This document shows positions 43,431 through 51,835 of a stretch of 64,000 nucleotides of DNA, piece after piece. The stretch is from an alpha proteobacterium SCGC AAA015-N04 (lineage in GTDB: Bacteria > Pseudomonadota > Alphaproteobacteria > Puniceispirillales > Marisalimonadaceae). Both the position numbers and the translations under genes were made by a program. How positions within the stretch are numbered: the stretch's first letter is position 1; each line of letters starts with the position of its first letter. The stretch spans positions 1 through 64,000 of the forward strand of contig KB910544.1 in assembly GCA_000383115.1 (NCBI GenBank), read 5' to 3'. The notes under the pieces were generated by a model that was not told the origin of the DNA, did not search any database, and saw only the letters and a list, made by a program, of their open reading frames with translations.

Positions 43431-44507
43431 CTAATTTTTTAAAATCAAGTCTAAATCTCCTAAATCTTCAAAAAATAGATTAACTCGAGTTTCATCAACA
43501 TCTTGAATATTATTGGGTTTCCAATTTGGTTTTCTGTCTTTATCTACAAGCATTGCTCTAACGCCTTCAAAAAAATCTCCAATTTCTACACAACGTTGAA
43601 CCATTCTATACTCCATTATAAGTTCATCTTTTAAACTCATATGACTAGCTTTTCTGATTTGCTTTAAAGATATTTTTAAGGAAGTTGGAGATTTATGTTT
43701 CAACTCTTCGTATTGAACCCTCAAAAATTCATTTTCAACAAGTCTTTCACATTCATTAAATATTTGTTCAATTGTATCATAAGAAAAAGCTTTTTTTATC
43801 AATTCCTCATTATCTATCAATACACTATCTTCAGTTTGTGGTTTTGATGAAAATTGATCAATAATATTGTTAACCTTTTGATTAGAATTTGGTGAAGAAG
43901 AAATGATTGAATTCTTTAAAATCTCAACGTTTTCTGAGGAAACATAATGAGTTATTAGTTTAAGCTTCAACAAGTCATGAGCTTTAATTCTTGCACCAAC
44001 TAAAGACAACCAAGCTCCAATTCCTTTATCTAGCTGTCCAAGTAACCAGCCTCCTCCAACATCTGGGAATAATCCAATAGCTGTTTCCGGCATTGCAAAC
44101 ATTGTTTTTTCAGAGGCAACCACGTGACTACCATGCATTGATACACCAACACCTCCACCCATGGTAAATCCATTAATTAGGGAAATGAAAGGTTTTTTAT
44201 AATTACTAATTTTGTAATTAAGAGTATATTCATCGTAGAAAAATGATTTGGATAAGTTCGTTGGGGGTCCACCGTCTGCTAAAACTTCCTTTCTTAACTT
44301 AACAACATCTCCACCAGCACAGAATGAACGGTCTCCAGCACCCTGAATCATAACGCAGTTTATACTATCATTCATTTCCCAAGAGTTGAGATTTTTATTT
44401 ATTTGTTGGACCATTGAATAAGTAAGAGCATTTAGTCTCTCTGGTCTATTTAGTGTAATAACACCTACCCCATTATCACTAGTGAATATAACTTCATCTT
44501 GCATCAT
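43431..44507 (-). CDS. 3-hydroxyisobutyryl-CoA hydrolase (HIBCH-like)
   Basis: This protein of 358 residues belongs to the crotonase superfamily. It has FTSDNGVGVITLNRPERLNAL, the oxyanion F-C-A-G-G-D-V-V near residue 62, GFTMGGGVG near 112, and the HIBCH-typical M-P-E-T-A-I-G-L-F-P-D-V-G-G-G-W. The extended C-terminal helical part (residues 230-358), absent from plain enoyl-CoA hydratases, supports HIBCH. The enzyme frees 3-hydroxyisobutyrate in valine degradation. It is next to an isobutyryl-CoA-type dehydrogenase gene, which strengthens the call. Confidence 0.87.
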   Translation of the reverse strand: MMQDEVIFTSDNGVGVITLNRPERLNALTYSMVQQINKNLNSWEMNDSINCVMIQGAGDRSFCAGGDVVKLRKEVLADGGPPTNLSKSFFYDEYTLNYKISNYKKPFISLINGFTMGGGVGVSMHGSHVVASEKTMFAMPETAIGLFPDVGGGWLLGQLDKGIGAWLSLVGARIKAHDLLKLKLITHYVSSENVEILKNSIISSSPNSNQKVNNIIDQFSSKPQTEDSVLIDNEELIKKAFSYDTIEQIFNECERLVENEFLRVQYEELKHKSPTSLKISLKQIRKASHMSLKDELIMEYRMVQRCVEIGDFFEGVRAMLVDKDRKPNWKPNNIQDVDETRVNLFFEDLGDLDLILKN

Positions 44508-44527
44508 TAAAATTATCCTTTTAAAAC

Positions 44528-45670
44528 TTAATTAGACTTTAAATGTCTTGATATAATAACTCTCATTATTTCGTTAGTTCCCTCTAATATTTGATGCACT
44601 CTTAAATCCCTTACCAACCTTTCTAAAGGAAAGTCTTTCAGGTAACCATAACCACCATGAATTTGAAGAGCCATATTACATATTTCAAAACATACATCTG
44701 TTGCATATCTCTTAGCCATTGCACACAACTTTGTTGCATGTTTATCAGCTGTGTCTAGAGCAGAAGCAGCCCTTAAAACCATAAGGCGAGAAGCCTCCAA
44801 TTCAGTTGCCATGTCAGCTAACTTAAATTGTGTTACTTGAAATTTATCTAGTGATTTACCAAATTGTTTTCTCTCTGAAGAATAATTCATAGATGCCTCT
44901 AAAGCTGCTCTTGCACCACCTAAAGAACATGCAGCAATATTTACTCTTCCACCGTCTAGACCCTTCATTGCTATTTTAAATCCATCACCTTCATTTCCGA
45001 CAAGATTGTCTAATGGTATCTCACAATTATCAAAATTTACCATAGAAGTATGCTGACTATTCCAGCCCATTTTCTTTTCTTGTTTTCCAAATGATAAACC
45101 CTCAGTCCCCTTATCTACTAATACGCAAGAAACACCACTGGCACCTTCTTCACCAGTTCTACACATCACTGCAAAAACATCGCTTGTTGGACCTCCTGAT
45201 ATAAAGCTTTTTGAACCATTAAGTACGTAATGACTATTCCCTTTTTTTGTTGCTTTAGTTTTCAATGCTACAGCATCTGATCCTGAACCTGGTTCAGTAA
45301 GACAATAACTAGACATCTTTTCCATGGTTGATAACTTTTTAATATACCTCTCTTTTATATGTTCTGATCCATGAGCATCTATCATCCAAGTGACCATGTT
45401 ATGAATAGATATATATGCAGCAGTAGACACACATCCCCTTGAAAGTTCCTCGAAACAAATAGCTGCATCCAACCTATTAAGACCTGATCCTCCGTAAGTA
45501 TCGTTTACGTAGATAGCTGCTAAACCAAGTTCAGCTGCTTTTTTAAGAGTTTCAACTGGGAAGATCTCATTTTGATCCCATTCAGATGCATAAGGCATGA
45601 GTTCTGTTTCAGCAAAATTTTTTGCCATTTCTTTTATGTTTAACTGATCTTCGTTATACTCAAAGTTCAT
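44528..45670 (-). CDS. Acyl-CoA dehydrogenase, isobutyryl-CoA type
   Basis: This protein of 380 residues is a standard acyl-CoA dehydrogenase: YCLTEPGSGSDAVALKT near residue 125, M-G-W-N-S-Q-H-T, the FAD region G-G-A-R-A-A-L-E-A, and the catalytic glutamate in HQILEGTNEIMRVI near residue 365. The spacing and the M-G-W-N-S-Q motif match ACAD8-like isobutyryl-CoA dehydrogenases. It starts 31 bp after the GMC gene and runs into the HIBCH gene, so valine/isobutyrate breakdown is likely. Confidence 0.87.
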   Translation of the reverse strand: MNFEYNEDQLNIKEMAKNFAETELMPYASEWDQNEIFPVETLKKAAELGLAAIYVNDTYGGSGLNRLDAAICFEELSRGCVSTAAYISIHNMVTWMIDAHGSEHIKERYIKKLSTMEKMSSYCLTEPGSGSDAVALKTKATKKGNSHYVLNGSKSFISGGPTSDVFAVMCRTGEEGASGVSCVLVDKGTEGLSFGKQEKKMGWNSQHTSMVNFDNCEIPLDNLVGNEGDGFKIAMKGLDGGRVNIAACSLGGARAALEASMNYSSERKQFGKSLDKFQVTQFKLADMATELEASRLMVLRAASALDTADKHATKLCAMAKRYATDVCFEICNMALQIHGGYGYLKDFPLERLVRDLRVHQILEGTNEIMRVIISRHLKSN

Positions 45671-45701
45671 TTTTACCTCTTAAATTCCCATTTAATTTGT
45701 A

Positions 45702-47303
45702 CTAACTTTTGTGAGACTGCAAAATCATCTCTGAAGCCTTTTCTGCAATCATTAATGTCGGCGCATTCGTATTACCAGAAGTTATTGTGGGCATTACCGA
45801 AGCATCCGCAATCCTTAACCCATCAACTCCTCTTACTTTCAGACAACTATCGGTTACATAAGATTTATTAGAGCCCATAGCACATGTACCAACTGGATGA
45901 AAAATTGTTGTACCAATATCACCTGCAACCTTTTTTAGTTCATCTTCAGATTGAAACTGAATACCTGGCGCAAATTCTTTTGGATTATATTTTTTCATTG
46001 AGGGCTGAGAAACTATTTTTCTAGCTAACTTTATTGATTGAGCCGCTACAATTTTATCTTTTTCTTCAGACAAATAATTGGGATCTATCGATGGGGCTAC
46101 CTTATAATCTTTCGATATAATGTGAACTTTTCCTCTGCTTTGAGGATTTAGATTACAAACACTAGCAGTTAAGCCTGGAAAACTATGTAGTGGTTCTCCA
46201 AATTTATCAAGAGATAAAGGTTGGACATGAAATTGAAGGTTTGGTGTTTCATAAGATTTGTCAGACATTGCAAATACCCCTAGTTGACTTGGTGCCATTG
46301 ACATAGGACCTGTTCTTTTTAAGGCATATTCCAAACCAATAGCTATTTTCCCAAGTAAAGAATTTGCTTTTTGATTTAGTGTTTTAGCATTTTCTAACTT
46401 GTAAATAACTCTCAATTGAAGGTGATCTTGTAAATTTTCCCCAACATTATGACTGTCAACTAAAGTATTAATACCTAAGTTTGAAAGTATTTTTGGATTA
46501 CCAATTCCTGATAACTCTAATATTTTAGGCGATCCAATAGATCCAGCAGAAAGGATAACTTCTCTGTTAGCAAAAATTTCGTCTAACTTTCCATTTCTGA
46601 TTACTTGTATACCTTTACACCTTTTGTTTTCTAAAACTATTTTTTTAACTTCGCATTTATTTATAATTGTAAGATTTTTTCTATTTTTTATTGGCTTGAT
46701 AAATGCTTTAACAGTATTCCACCTTAATCCAGAATTTTGATTTACTTTAAAGTAAGAAACGCCAAAGTTATTTCCTTCATTAAAATCATTAATTTTAGGT
46801 ATTCCAGCTTCTACAGTTGCATCTTTAAAACTTTCTAAAATATTCCATGAAAGCCTTTGTTGATTTACTTTCCATTCTCCACCAGATCCATGAAACTCAC
46901 TTTTGCCCTCATAATTATCTTCCATATTTTTAAAATATGGTAAAACATCGTTCCAACTCCAACCCACATTTCCCATTTGTCTCCATTGGTCATAATCACC
47001 AGCTTGCCCTCTCATATAGATCATTCCATTTATAGATGAACAACCACCCATGATTTTACCTCTAGGATAATTTAAAGACCTACCATTTAATCCTTTTTGA
47101 GAAGTAGTTTTATATAACCAGTCTGTTCTTTTATTTCCCATACAATAAAGGTAACCAACTGGTATATGAACCCAATGGTAATTATCACTACCTCCAGCCT
47201 CTATTAAAGCAACAGAAAACTTTTTATTTGCTGATAATCTATTCGCTAAAAGGCACCCAGCAGTTCCAGCACCAACAACAACAAAATCAAAGTTTAGAGA
47301 CAT
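45702..47303 (-). CDS. GMC-family FAD oxidoreductase (choline/alcohol dehydrogenase type)
   Basis: This protein of 533 residues starts with the FAD motif VVGAGTAGCLLANRLS, followed by the GMC signature region MGGCSSINGMIYMRG near residue 85, an S-A-G-S-I-G-S-P-K block near 255, and the C-terminal catalytic F-H-P-V-G-T-C-A-M-G histidine with SGNTNAPTLMIAEKA. GMC enzymes oxidise alcohols such as choline or polyethylene glycols. No betaine-aldehyde dehydrogenase lies alongside, so BetA is not assumed. It may be the first gene of the valine-type run (31 bp to the next gene). Confidence 0.88.
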   Translation of the reverse strand: MSLNFDFVVVGAGTAGCLLANRLSANKKFSVALIEAGGSDNYHWVHIPVGYLYCMGNKRTDWLYKTTSQKGLNGRSLNYPRGKIMGGCSSINGMIYMRGQAGDYDQWRQMGNVGWSWNDVLPYFKNMEDNYEGKSEFHGSGGEWKVNQQRLSWNILESFKDATVEAGIPKINDFNEGNNFGVSYFKVNQNSGLRWNTVKAFIKPIKNRKNLTIINKCEVKKIVLENKRCKGIQVIRNGKLDEIFANREVILSAGSIGSPKILELSGIGNPKILSNLGINTLVDSHNVGENLQDHLQLRVIYKLENAKTLNQKANSLLGKIAIGLEYALKRTGPMSMAPSQLGVFAMSDKSYETPNLQFHVQPLSLDKFGEPLHSFPGLTASVCNLNPQSRGKVHIISKDYKVAPSIDPNYLSEEKDKIVAAQSIKLARKIVSQPSMKKYNPKEFAPGIQFQSEDELKKVAGDIGTTIFHPVGTCAMGSNKSYVTDSCLKVRGVDGLRIADASVMPTITSGNTNAPTLMIAEKASEMILQSHKS

Positions 47304-47469
47304 AATAATTCCTTCATTAACACTAAAAACTTTTATATATATGTACCAATAATATTTATCTAAATAATTTTTACTATGTTAAAATAATATTTTTGTAATT
47401 TTATCAATGATATTAGATTAATTAAAAATTATACATACGTCTATTTATATAGTTACCATTATAAAAATT

Positions 47470-47499
47470 TTGATATGATTATCTTTTAAGTTTTATTAT
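47470..47499 (+). promoter_or_regulatory. Candidate promoter of the methanethiol oxidase operon
   Basis: In the 273-bp divergent gap 47304-47576, TTGATA (47470-47475) is followed after 18 bases by TATTAT (47494-47499), about 78 bases ahead of the ATG. The gap is very AT-rich and I see no hairpin, tRNA or other gene in it. Confidence 0.3.
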
Positions 47500-47576
47500 T
47501 ATTCCTAAACTATCTTCGATTTCTAATTCAGTCGTGTTATATTTATTCGAAATTTATAATTTACGTTAGGAAACCA

Positions 47577-48935
47577 ATGATGAATAATTTATGTTGTGGT
47601 CCAGGTTATGCTAGTCCATATGAGGCTACTAAAGCGCCACGTGAAAAAATATTGTATACTATTGCAATCTACACAGGAACAGGGATACAAAAACCAGACT
47701 ATCTTGCTACTATAGACGTAGATCCAGAAAGTCCAAATTTTTCAAAGATTATTCATAGACTAGAAATGCCCAGAATTGGGGATGAATTACACCACATGGG
47801 CTGGAATGCTTGTTCATCTTGTTATAATGATCCAAATATGAAACGTAGTTTCCTTATAATACCAGGTGTACGTTCTAATAATATATATATTATTGACACT
47901 GCAACTAACCCTTTTTCGCCTTCAATTTATAAAATTATTGAAAGCTCGGAAATAAAATTAAAAACGAATCTTTCGGGTCCTCATACTGTACACTGTCTGG
48001 AGTCTAAAATAATTATTTCTTTCCTTGGAGACGCAAAGGGAAATGCGCCAGGAGGTTATCTGCTTTTAAATAAAGAATTTGATATTTTAGGGAGATGGGA
48101 AAATTCTATGGGAGAAATTTCTTTTAGTTACGACTTTTGGTATCAACCTAGGTATAATGTTATGATTAGTTCAGAATGGGCAGCACCTAATACTTTTATG
48201 CCAGGTTTTGATCTAGAAGAGGTTGGTCACTTAAAATATGGCCGAAGATTACATATATGGGATTTTAAAAAAAGAGAACCTATTCAAACAATGTATTTAG
48301 GTGAAGATGGCTTAATTCCTTTGGAAGTAAAATTTTCTCACAATCCTAATAGTAGCCATGGATTTTGTGGTGCTGCCCTTAGTACTAATGTAATACACTT
48401 TTGGAGGTCAGAGGAGGGTAATTGGGAATGGGAAAAAATCATTGATATTGATAACGAACCACATCCTGATTGGCCAATACCAATACCAGGCGTAATGTCA
48501 GCTATATTAATTTCAATGGATGATAAATATCTCTATTTGAATAATTGGTTACATGGCGACATGCGTCAATATGATATATCTAATCCTCATAAACCCAAAC
48601 TGACTGGTCAAATATGGATGGGTGGTTTATTGGGAAGAGCACCTGTTGTCAACGGTGTTAAAATTGCTGGTGGACCACAAATGTTTCAATTATCATTAGA
48701 CGGTAAAAGGTTATACGTGACAACATCACTTTTTTCAACGTGGGATAATCAGTTCTATCCAAAAATGAAAAAGCTAGGTGGCGCAATGATAATGATAGAC
48801 TGTGACACTATAAATGGCGGAATGCAAATTAATGAGAATTTTATAGTCAATTTTGGTAAAGAACCTAACGGACCAAGCCGTTGTCATGAAACACGTTATC
48901 CTGGTGGCGATTGTACAAGTGATATATGGCTGTGA
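47577..48935 (+). CDS. mtoX: Methanethiol oxidase / selenium-binding protein family (SBP56)
   Basis: This protein of 452 residues matches the SELENBP1/MtoX family along its full length. It has C-C-G-P-G-Y at the start, P-D-Y-L-A-T-I-D-V-D near residue 40, the W-N-A-C-S-S-C motif with C82 (equivalent to the selenium-binding cysteine of the human protein), YDFWYQPRYNVMISSEWAAP, histidine-rich metal sites such as LHHMGW and SHNPNSSHGF, and the final RYPGGDCTSDIWL. The enzyme converts methanethiol to formaldehyde, hydrogen peroxide and sulfide. It has no export signal I can see. The ferredoxin gene starts within its last codons, so they are co-translated. SBP56 members without proven oxidase activity are the alternative. 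Confidence 0.88.
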   Translation: MMNNLCCGPGYASPYEATKAPREKILYTIAIYTGTGIQKPDYLATIDVDPESPNFSKIIHRLEMPRIGDELHHMGWNACSSCYNDPNMKRSFLIIPGVRSNNIYIIDTATNPFSPSIYKIIESSEIKLKTNLSGPHTVHCLESKIIISFLGDAKGNAPGGYLLLNKEFDILGRWENSMGEISFSYDFWYQPRYNVMISSEWAAPNTFMPGFDLEEVGHLKYGRRLHIWDFKKREPIQTMYLGEDGLIPLEVKFSHNPNSSHGFCGAALSTNVIHFWRSEEGNWEWEKIIDIDNEPHPDWPIPIPGVMSAILISMDDKYLYLNNWLHGDMRQYDISNPHKPKLTGQIWMGGLLGRAPVVNGVKIAGGPQMFQLSLDGKRLYVTTSLFSTWDNQFYPKMKKLGGAMIMIDCDTINGGMQINENFIVNFGKEPNGPSRCHETRYPGGDCTSDIWL

Positions 48936-49297
48936 AGAAAATTATTATAGCTAATAGAAATAATATTTCATTCAAAGTTTTAGGAAAAAAGCCTTTACTT
49001 GAAGAATTATACTCACAAGGTCTTGATATTCCATTTGGTTGTAAATATGGAGGATGTATAACATGCGCGGCAAAACTTTTAAAAGGTAAAGTTGATCAAA
49101 GTTCACAGGTTGCACTAAATAATAGACAAATTAAAAATGGATATGTACTTTTATGTGTTGCTCAAGCCATCACAGATTGTATTTTTGAAGTAGGGGTTGA
49201 AAGTCATGATAAATTATACAGAAATCCTTTTTTAGATAAATTGGAACCACATGAGCTAAAAGCTGATATTGTTAATAAAAACATAGATGAGATATAA
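48926..49297 (+). CDS. Plant-type [2Fe-2S] ferredoxin
   Basis: This protein of 123 residues has the cluster pattern C39-x4-C44-x2-C47-x29-C77 in I-P-F-G-C-K-Y-G-G-C-I-T-C and LLCVAQ, the plant-type ferredoxin fold. A tail of about 40 residues is beyond the core. It overlaps the methanethiol oxidase gene by 10 bp. The cluster would carry electrons to or from a partner enzyme; coupling with the oxidase is suggested by gene overlap but not known for the family. Confidence 0.88.
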   Translation: MAVKKIIIANRNNISFKVLGKKPLLEELYSQGLDIPFGCKYGGCITCAAKLLKGKVDQSSQVALNNRQIKNGYVLLCVAQAITDCIFEVGVESHDKLYRNPFLDKLEPHELKADIVNKNIDEI

Positions 49298-49302
49298 ATA
49301 AA

Positions 49303-49755
49303 ATGGACCATGATAAACCTTATAGCCAGGCTTATATTCAAGACATATTACGTTCTGTAAAAAATATTGCAATGGTTGGCGCTAGTCCAGATAAAACAAA
49401 GTTTAGCTACGGCGTTCTGAGAGTTTTACATGAAACTGGTTACAACATGATACCCGTAAATCCTCGTGAAGATCTTAAAGAAATTAGAAATTTGAAAGTT
49501 TACCCTAATTTAGCTTCTATTGATAAACAAGTAGATATGGTAGAAGTATTCAGAAAGTCAGAGGATCTATATAAAATTGCTGAGGAAGCTATTTCAATAA
49601 ATGCTAAAGTATTATGGGGACAAATAGGCGTTTTTGACTATGAAGCAGCTAAACTTGCAGAAAAAGCAGGCTTGAAAGTTGTGATGAATAGATGCCCTAA
49701 AATTGAACTTTTCAGACCATTTTGGAAACCCAAACTTAATTTAGAAGATTTCTAA
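49303..49755 (+). CDS. CoA-binding domain protein (YccU/COG1832 type)
   Basis: This protein of 150 residues has the Rossmann-like CoA-binding fold: N-I-A-M-V-G-A-S-P-D-K-T near residue 25, then Y-N-M-I-P-V-N-P-R, V-D-M-V-E-V-F-R and V-L-W-G-Q-I-G-V, with C-P-K-I-E near the end. The family is widespread and its role is unclear. It begins 5 bp after the ferredoxin gene as the third gene of the mtoX unit. Confidence 0.87.
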   Translation: MDHDKPYSQAYIQDILRSVKNIAMVGASPDKTKFSYGVLRVLHETGYNMIPVNPREDLKEIRNLKVYPNLASIDKQVDMVEVFRKSEDLYKIAEEAISINAKVLWGQIGVFDYEAAKLAEKAGLKVVMNRCPKIELFRPFWKPKLNLEDF

Positions 49756-49769
49756 AGTAACTATACTTT
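49754..49769. terminator. Candidate hairpin between convergent operons
   Basis: AAAGTA and TACTTT pair around an ACTA loop exactly where the CoA-binding gene and the enoyl-CoA hydratase gene end. The stem is short and AT-rich, so termination is only possible, not assured. Confidence 0.3.
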
Positions 49770-50540
49770 CCATTTTGGAGCTCTTTTATCTAAAAAAGCA
49801 GTAATCCCTTCTTGTGCGTCAATTTCCATCATATTCTTTGCCATTATCTCAGATGTATATTGATAAGCTTCTGAAATTGGCATATCAACTTGTTTGTAAA
49901 AAGCTTCTTTTCCAATTTTTACTGTAGATGAAGGTTTTTTTGCAATAACTTTTGCTAAATTTAATGTTTTTATTTGAAGTTGATTTAGTGGTACATGATA
50001 ATTTATTAAACCATATTGAACTGCTTCTTTTGCACTAAGCTTTTCACCAGTTAAGAGCATTTCCATAATTTTTTTTCTACTTAGATTTCGTGATACAGCA
50101 ACCATAGGAGTTGAACAAAAAAGTCCTATATTTACTCCAGGTGTCATAAAAGAGGATTGGTCTGAAGCAATAGCTAAATCACAACTAGCCACTAACTGAC
50201 AGCCAGCGGCGGCTGCAATCCCACAAACTTCAGCTATAACAGGATTTGGTAGATGCATAATTGTTTGCATTAATTTTGAACAATCATCAAACAAGGTTTT
50301 AAAAAAAACTTTATTATTTTTGTTTTGTCTAAGTTCCTCAAGATCATGGCCTGCTGAAAAGCCTGGTCCCTCTGAAGATATAATTATAACTTTGACTTTA
50401 TTTTGTGCAGAGATATCTTGTAACGCTTTAGTAAGATTTCTAATTAATTCTAAAGATAATGGATTATGTTTAATACCATTAGTCAGTTCTATTCTAACTA
50501 TATTGTCACTTTCATTCGTAACAGAAAATAATTTACCCAT
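49761..50540 (-). CDS. Enoyl-CoA hydratase/isomerase family protein (ECHDC3-like)
   Basis: This protein of 259 residues has the crotonase fold: R-I-E-L-T-N near residue 16, the oxyanion F-S-A-G-H-D-L-E-E-L near 62, and VCGIAAAAGCQLVASCD near 105. The usual catalytic glutamates of enoyl-CoA hydratase are not evident (M-T-P-G-V-N-I-G-L-F-C-S-T-P replaces the common G-x-x-P-E motif). This is typical of ECHDC3-like members of unclear activity. A DmdD-like role is conceivable because of the nearby mtoX, but there is no sequence proof. Confidence 0.8.
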   Translation of the reverse strand: MGKLFSVTNESDNIVRIELTNGIKHNPLSLELIRNLTKALQDISAQNKVKVIIISSEGPGFSAGHDLEELRQNKNNKVFFKTLFDDCSKLMQTIMHLPNPVIAEVCGIAAAAGCQLVASCDLAIASDQSSFMTPGVNIGLFCSTPMVAVSRNLSRKKIMEMLLTGEKLSAKEAVQYGLINYHVPLNQLQIKTLNLAKVIAKKPSSTVKIGKEAFYKQVDMPISEAYQYTSEIMAKNMMEIDAQEGITAFLDKRAPKWKV

Positions 50541-50662
50541 TCTCTAGTCCATAAATACAATAACCGTATATATATGAAACCTATTTTTAATTTTGGTCAA
50601 TCAATAATCTTATATAATTCATTGTTTTACTTAAAATCTAAACAGCATTAGATTATTATAAA

Positions 50663-51835
50663 ATGAAAAATTATAGAATTTTAGTATTAATTTTAATTGG
50701 AACATCCGCTCTTGCTCTAGCCATTGGGATTGGGAGGTTTACTTATACTCCAATACTACCCTTTATGTTAGAAGAGTTAAACATAACTAAAACAGTAGGT
50801 GGTTTAATTGCTTCATGGAATTTTTTTGGGTATTTATGCGGTTCACTATTATCAATTTCCTCAATATTTAGAAAAAAAATTAAGTTTGTTTTTTTTATTT
50901 CCATAGTTTTTTCAATATCAACTACATTTTTAATGAGCATAAATGATGAAATAATATTTTTTATCGTTGTTCGATTTATAAGTGGTTTGTCTAGTGCTTT
51001 TGTTCTAATATTTGGAACAGCCTTAATTTTACCAAGCATACAAGCATTTGGGGAAAAATCACTAAGCACTTCACACTTCATGGGGGTAGGCTTTGGAATA
51101 GTTATTTCTTCTATTCTAGTAACAATTTTAGGAAATTTAGGTTTTCATTGGTATGATTTGTGGATTGGCGTCACGATATTATCAATTATTTTAGCTATTC
51201 CAATATTTATATATTCTCCTAATGAAACTTTCCAACATTCATATTCTCAAAATTCAAACTATAAAAATAATATTGGGTTTACTTTAATTACCATTTCTTA
51301 TGGTTTGTATGGTTTTGGATATGTAATTTTGGGGACATTCATTTCTACTATGGCTAGAGAAACAACGGGTTTGGAAACAACGGAAATGTATATTTGGTTA
51401 CTAGTAGGTTTAGCAGGCATACCCATGGTAATTTTTTGGCCATGGTTTGGCAAAAAAATTGGTAATGATTTAGCTCTTTTTTTAGCTTGTGCTATTATGG
51501 GATTAGGAATTTTAATGCCTGTATTATTAGAAAATAAGGTTGGGATTATTTCGGCATCTATTTTACTTGGTTCAACTTTTATACCAATCACTGCACTTGC
51601 ATTACTAGAGGGACAATCCAGATATAGTGGATCAATTAGAGTGTCAACCGCGATTTTAACTTCTTCATTTAGTGTTGGACAAATGATTGGGCCCTATTTT
51701 GGTGGAGTTATAATAGATTTATTTAATTCTTATAATATTGCATTATCTATATCTTCAATATTACTTTTTATTGCTTCTATATTAATGATTAATCCCACAC
51801 GGTTTGTTAATAGAAAATTTACAGATATTCTTTGA
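50663..51835 (+). CDS. MFS transporter, YbfB/YjiJ family
   Basis: This protein of 390 residues has about 12 hydrophobic segments. The N-terminal helix carries A-I-G-I-G-R-F-T-Y-T-P-I-L-P, the hallmark of the YbfB/YjiJ group of the major facilitator superfamily, and G-F-G-Y-V-I-L-G-T-F opens the second half. The substrates of the group are unknown. The gene stands alone and converges, with a 17-bp overlap, on the phosphotransferase gene. Confidence 0.87.
   Translation: MKNYRILVLILIGTSALALAIGIGRFTYTPILPFMLEELNITKTVGGLIASWNFFGYLCGSLLSISSIFRKKIKFVFFISIVFSISTTFLMSINDEIIFFIVVRFISGLSSAFVLIFGTALILPSIQAFGEKSLSTSHFMGVGFGIVISSILVTILGNLGFHWYDLWIGVTILSIILAIPIFIYSPNETFQHSYSQNSNYKNNIGFTLITISYGLYGFGYVILGTFISTMARETTGLETTEMYIWLLVGLAGIPMVIFWPWFGKKIGNDLALFLACAIMGLGILMPVLLENKVGIISASILLGSTFIPITALALLEGQSRYSGSIRVSTAILTSSFSVGQMIGPYFGGVIIDLFNSYNIALSISSILLFIASILMINPTRFVNRKFTDIL

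Noticed and set aside
47304-47576. Hidden RNA gene in the largest divergent gap
   Set aside because: The gap is very AT-rich with no stable stem or tRNA-like pattern; only promoter-like hexamers were seen.
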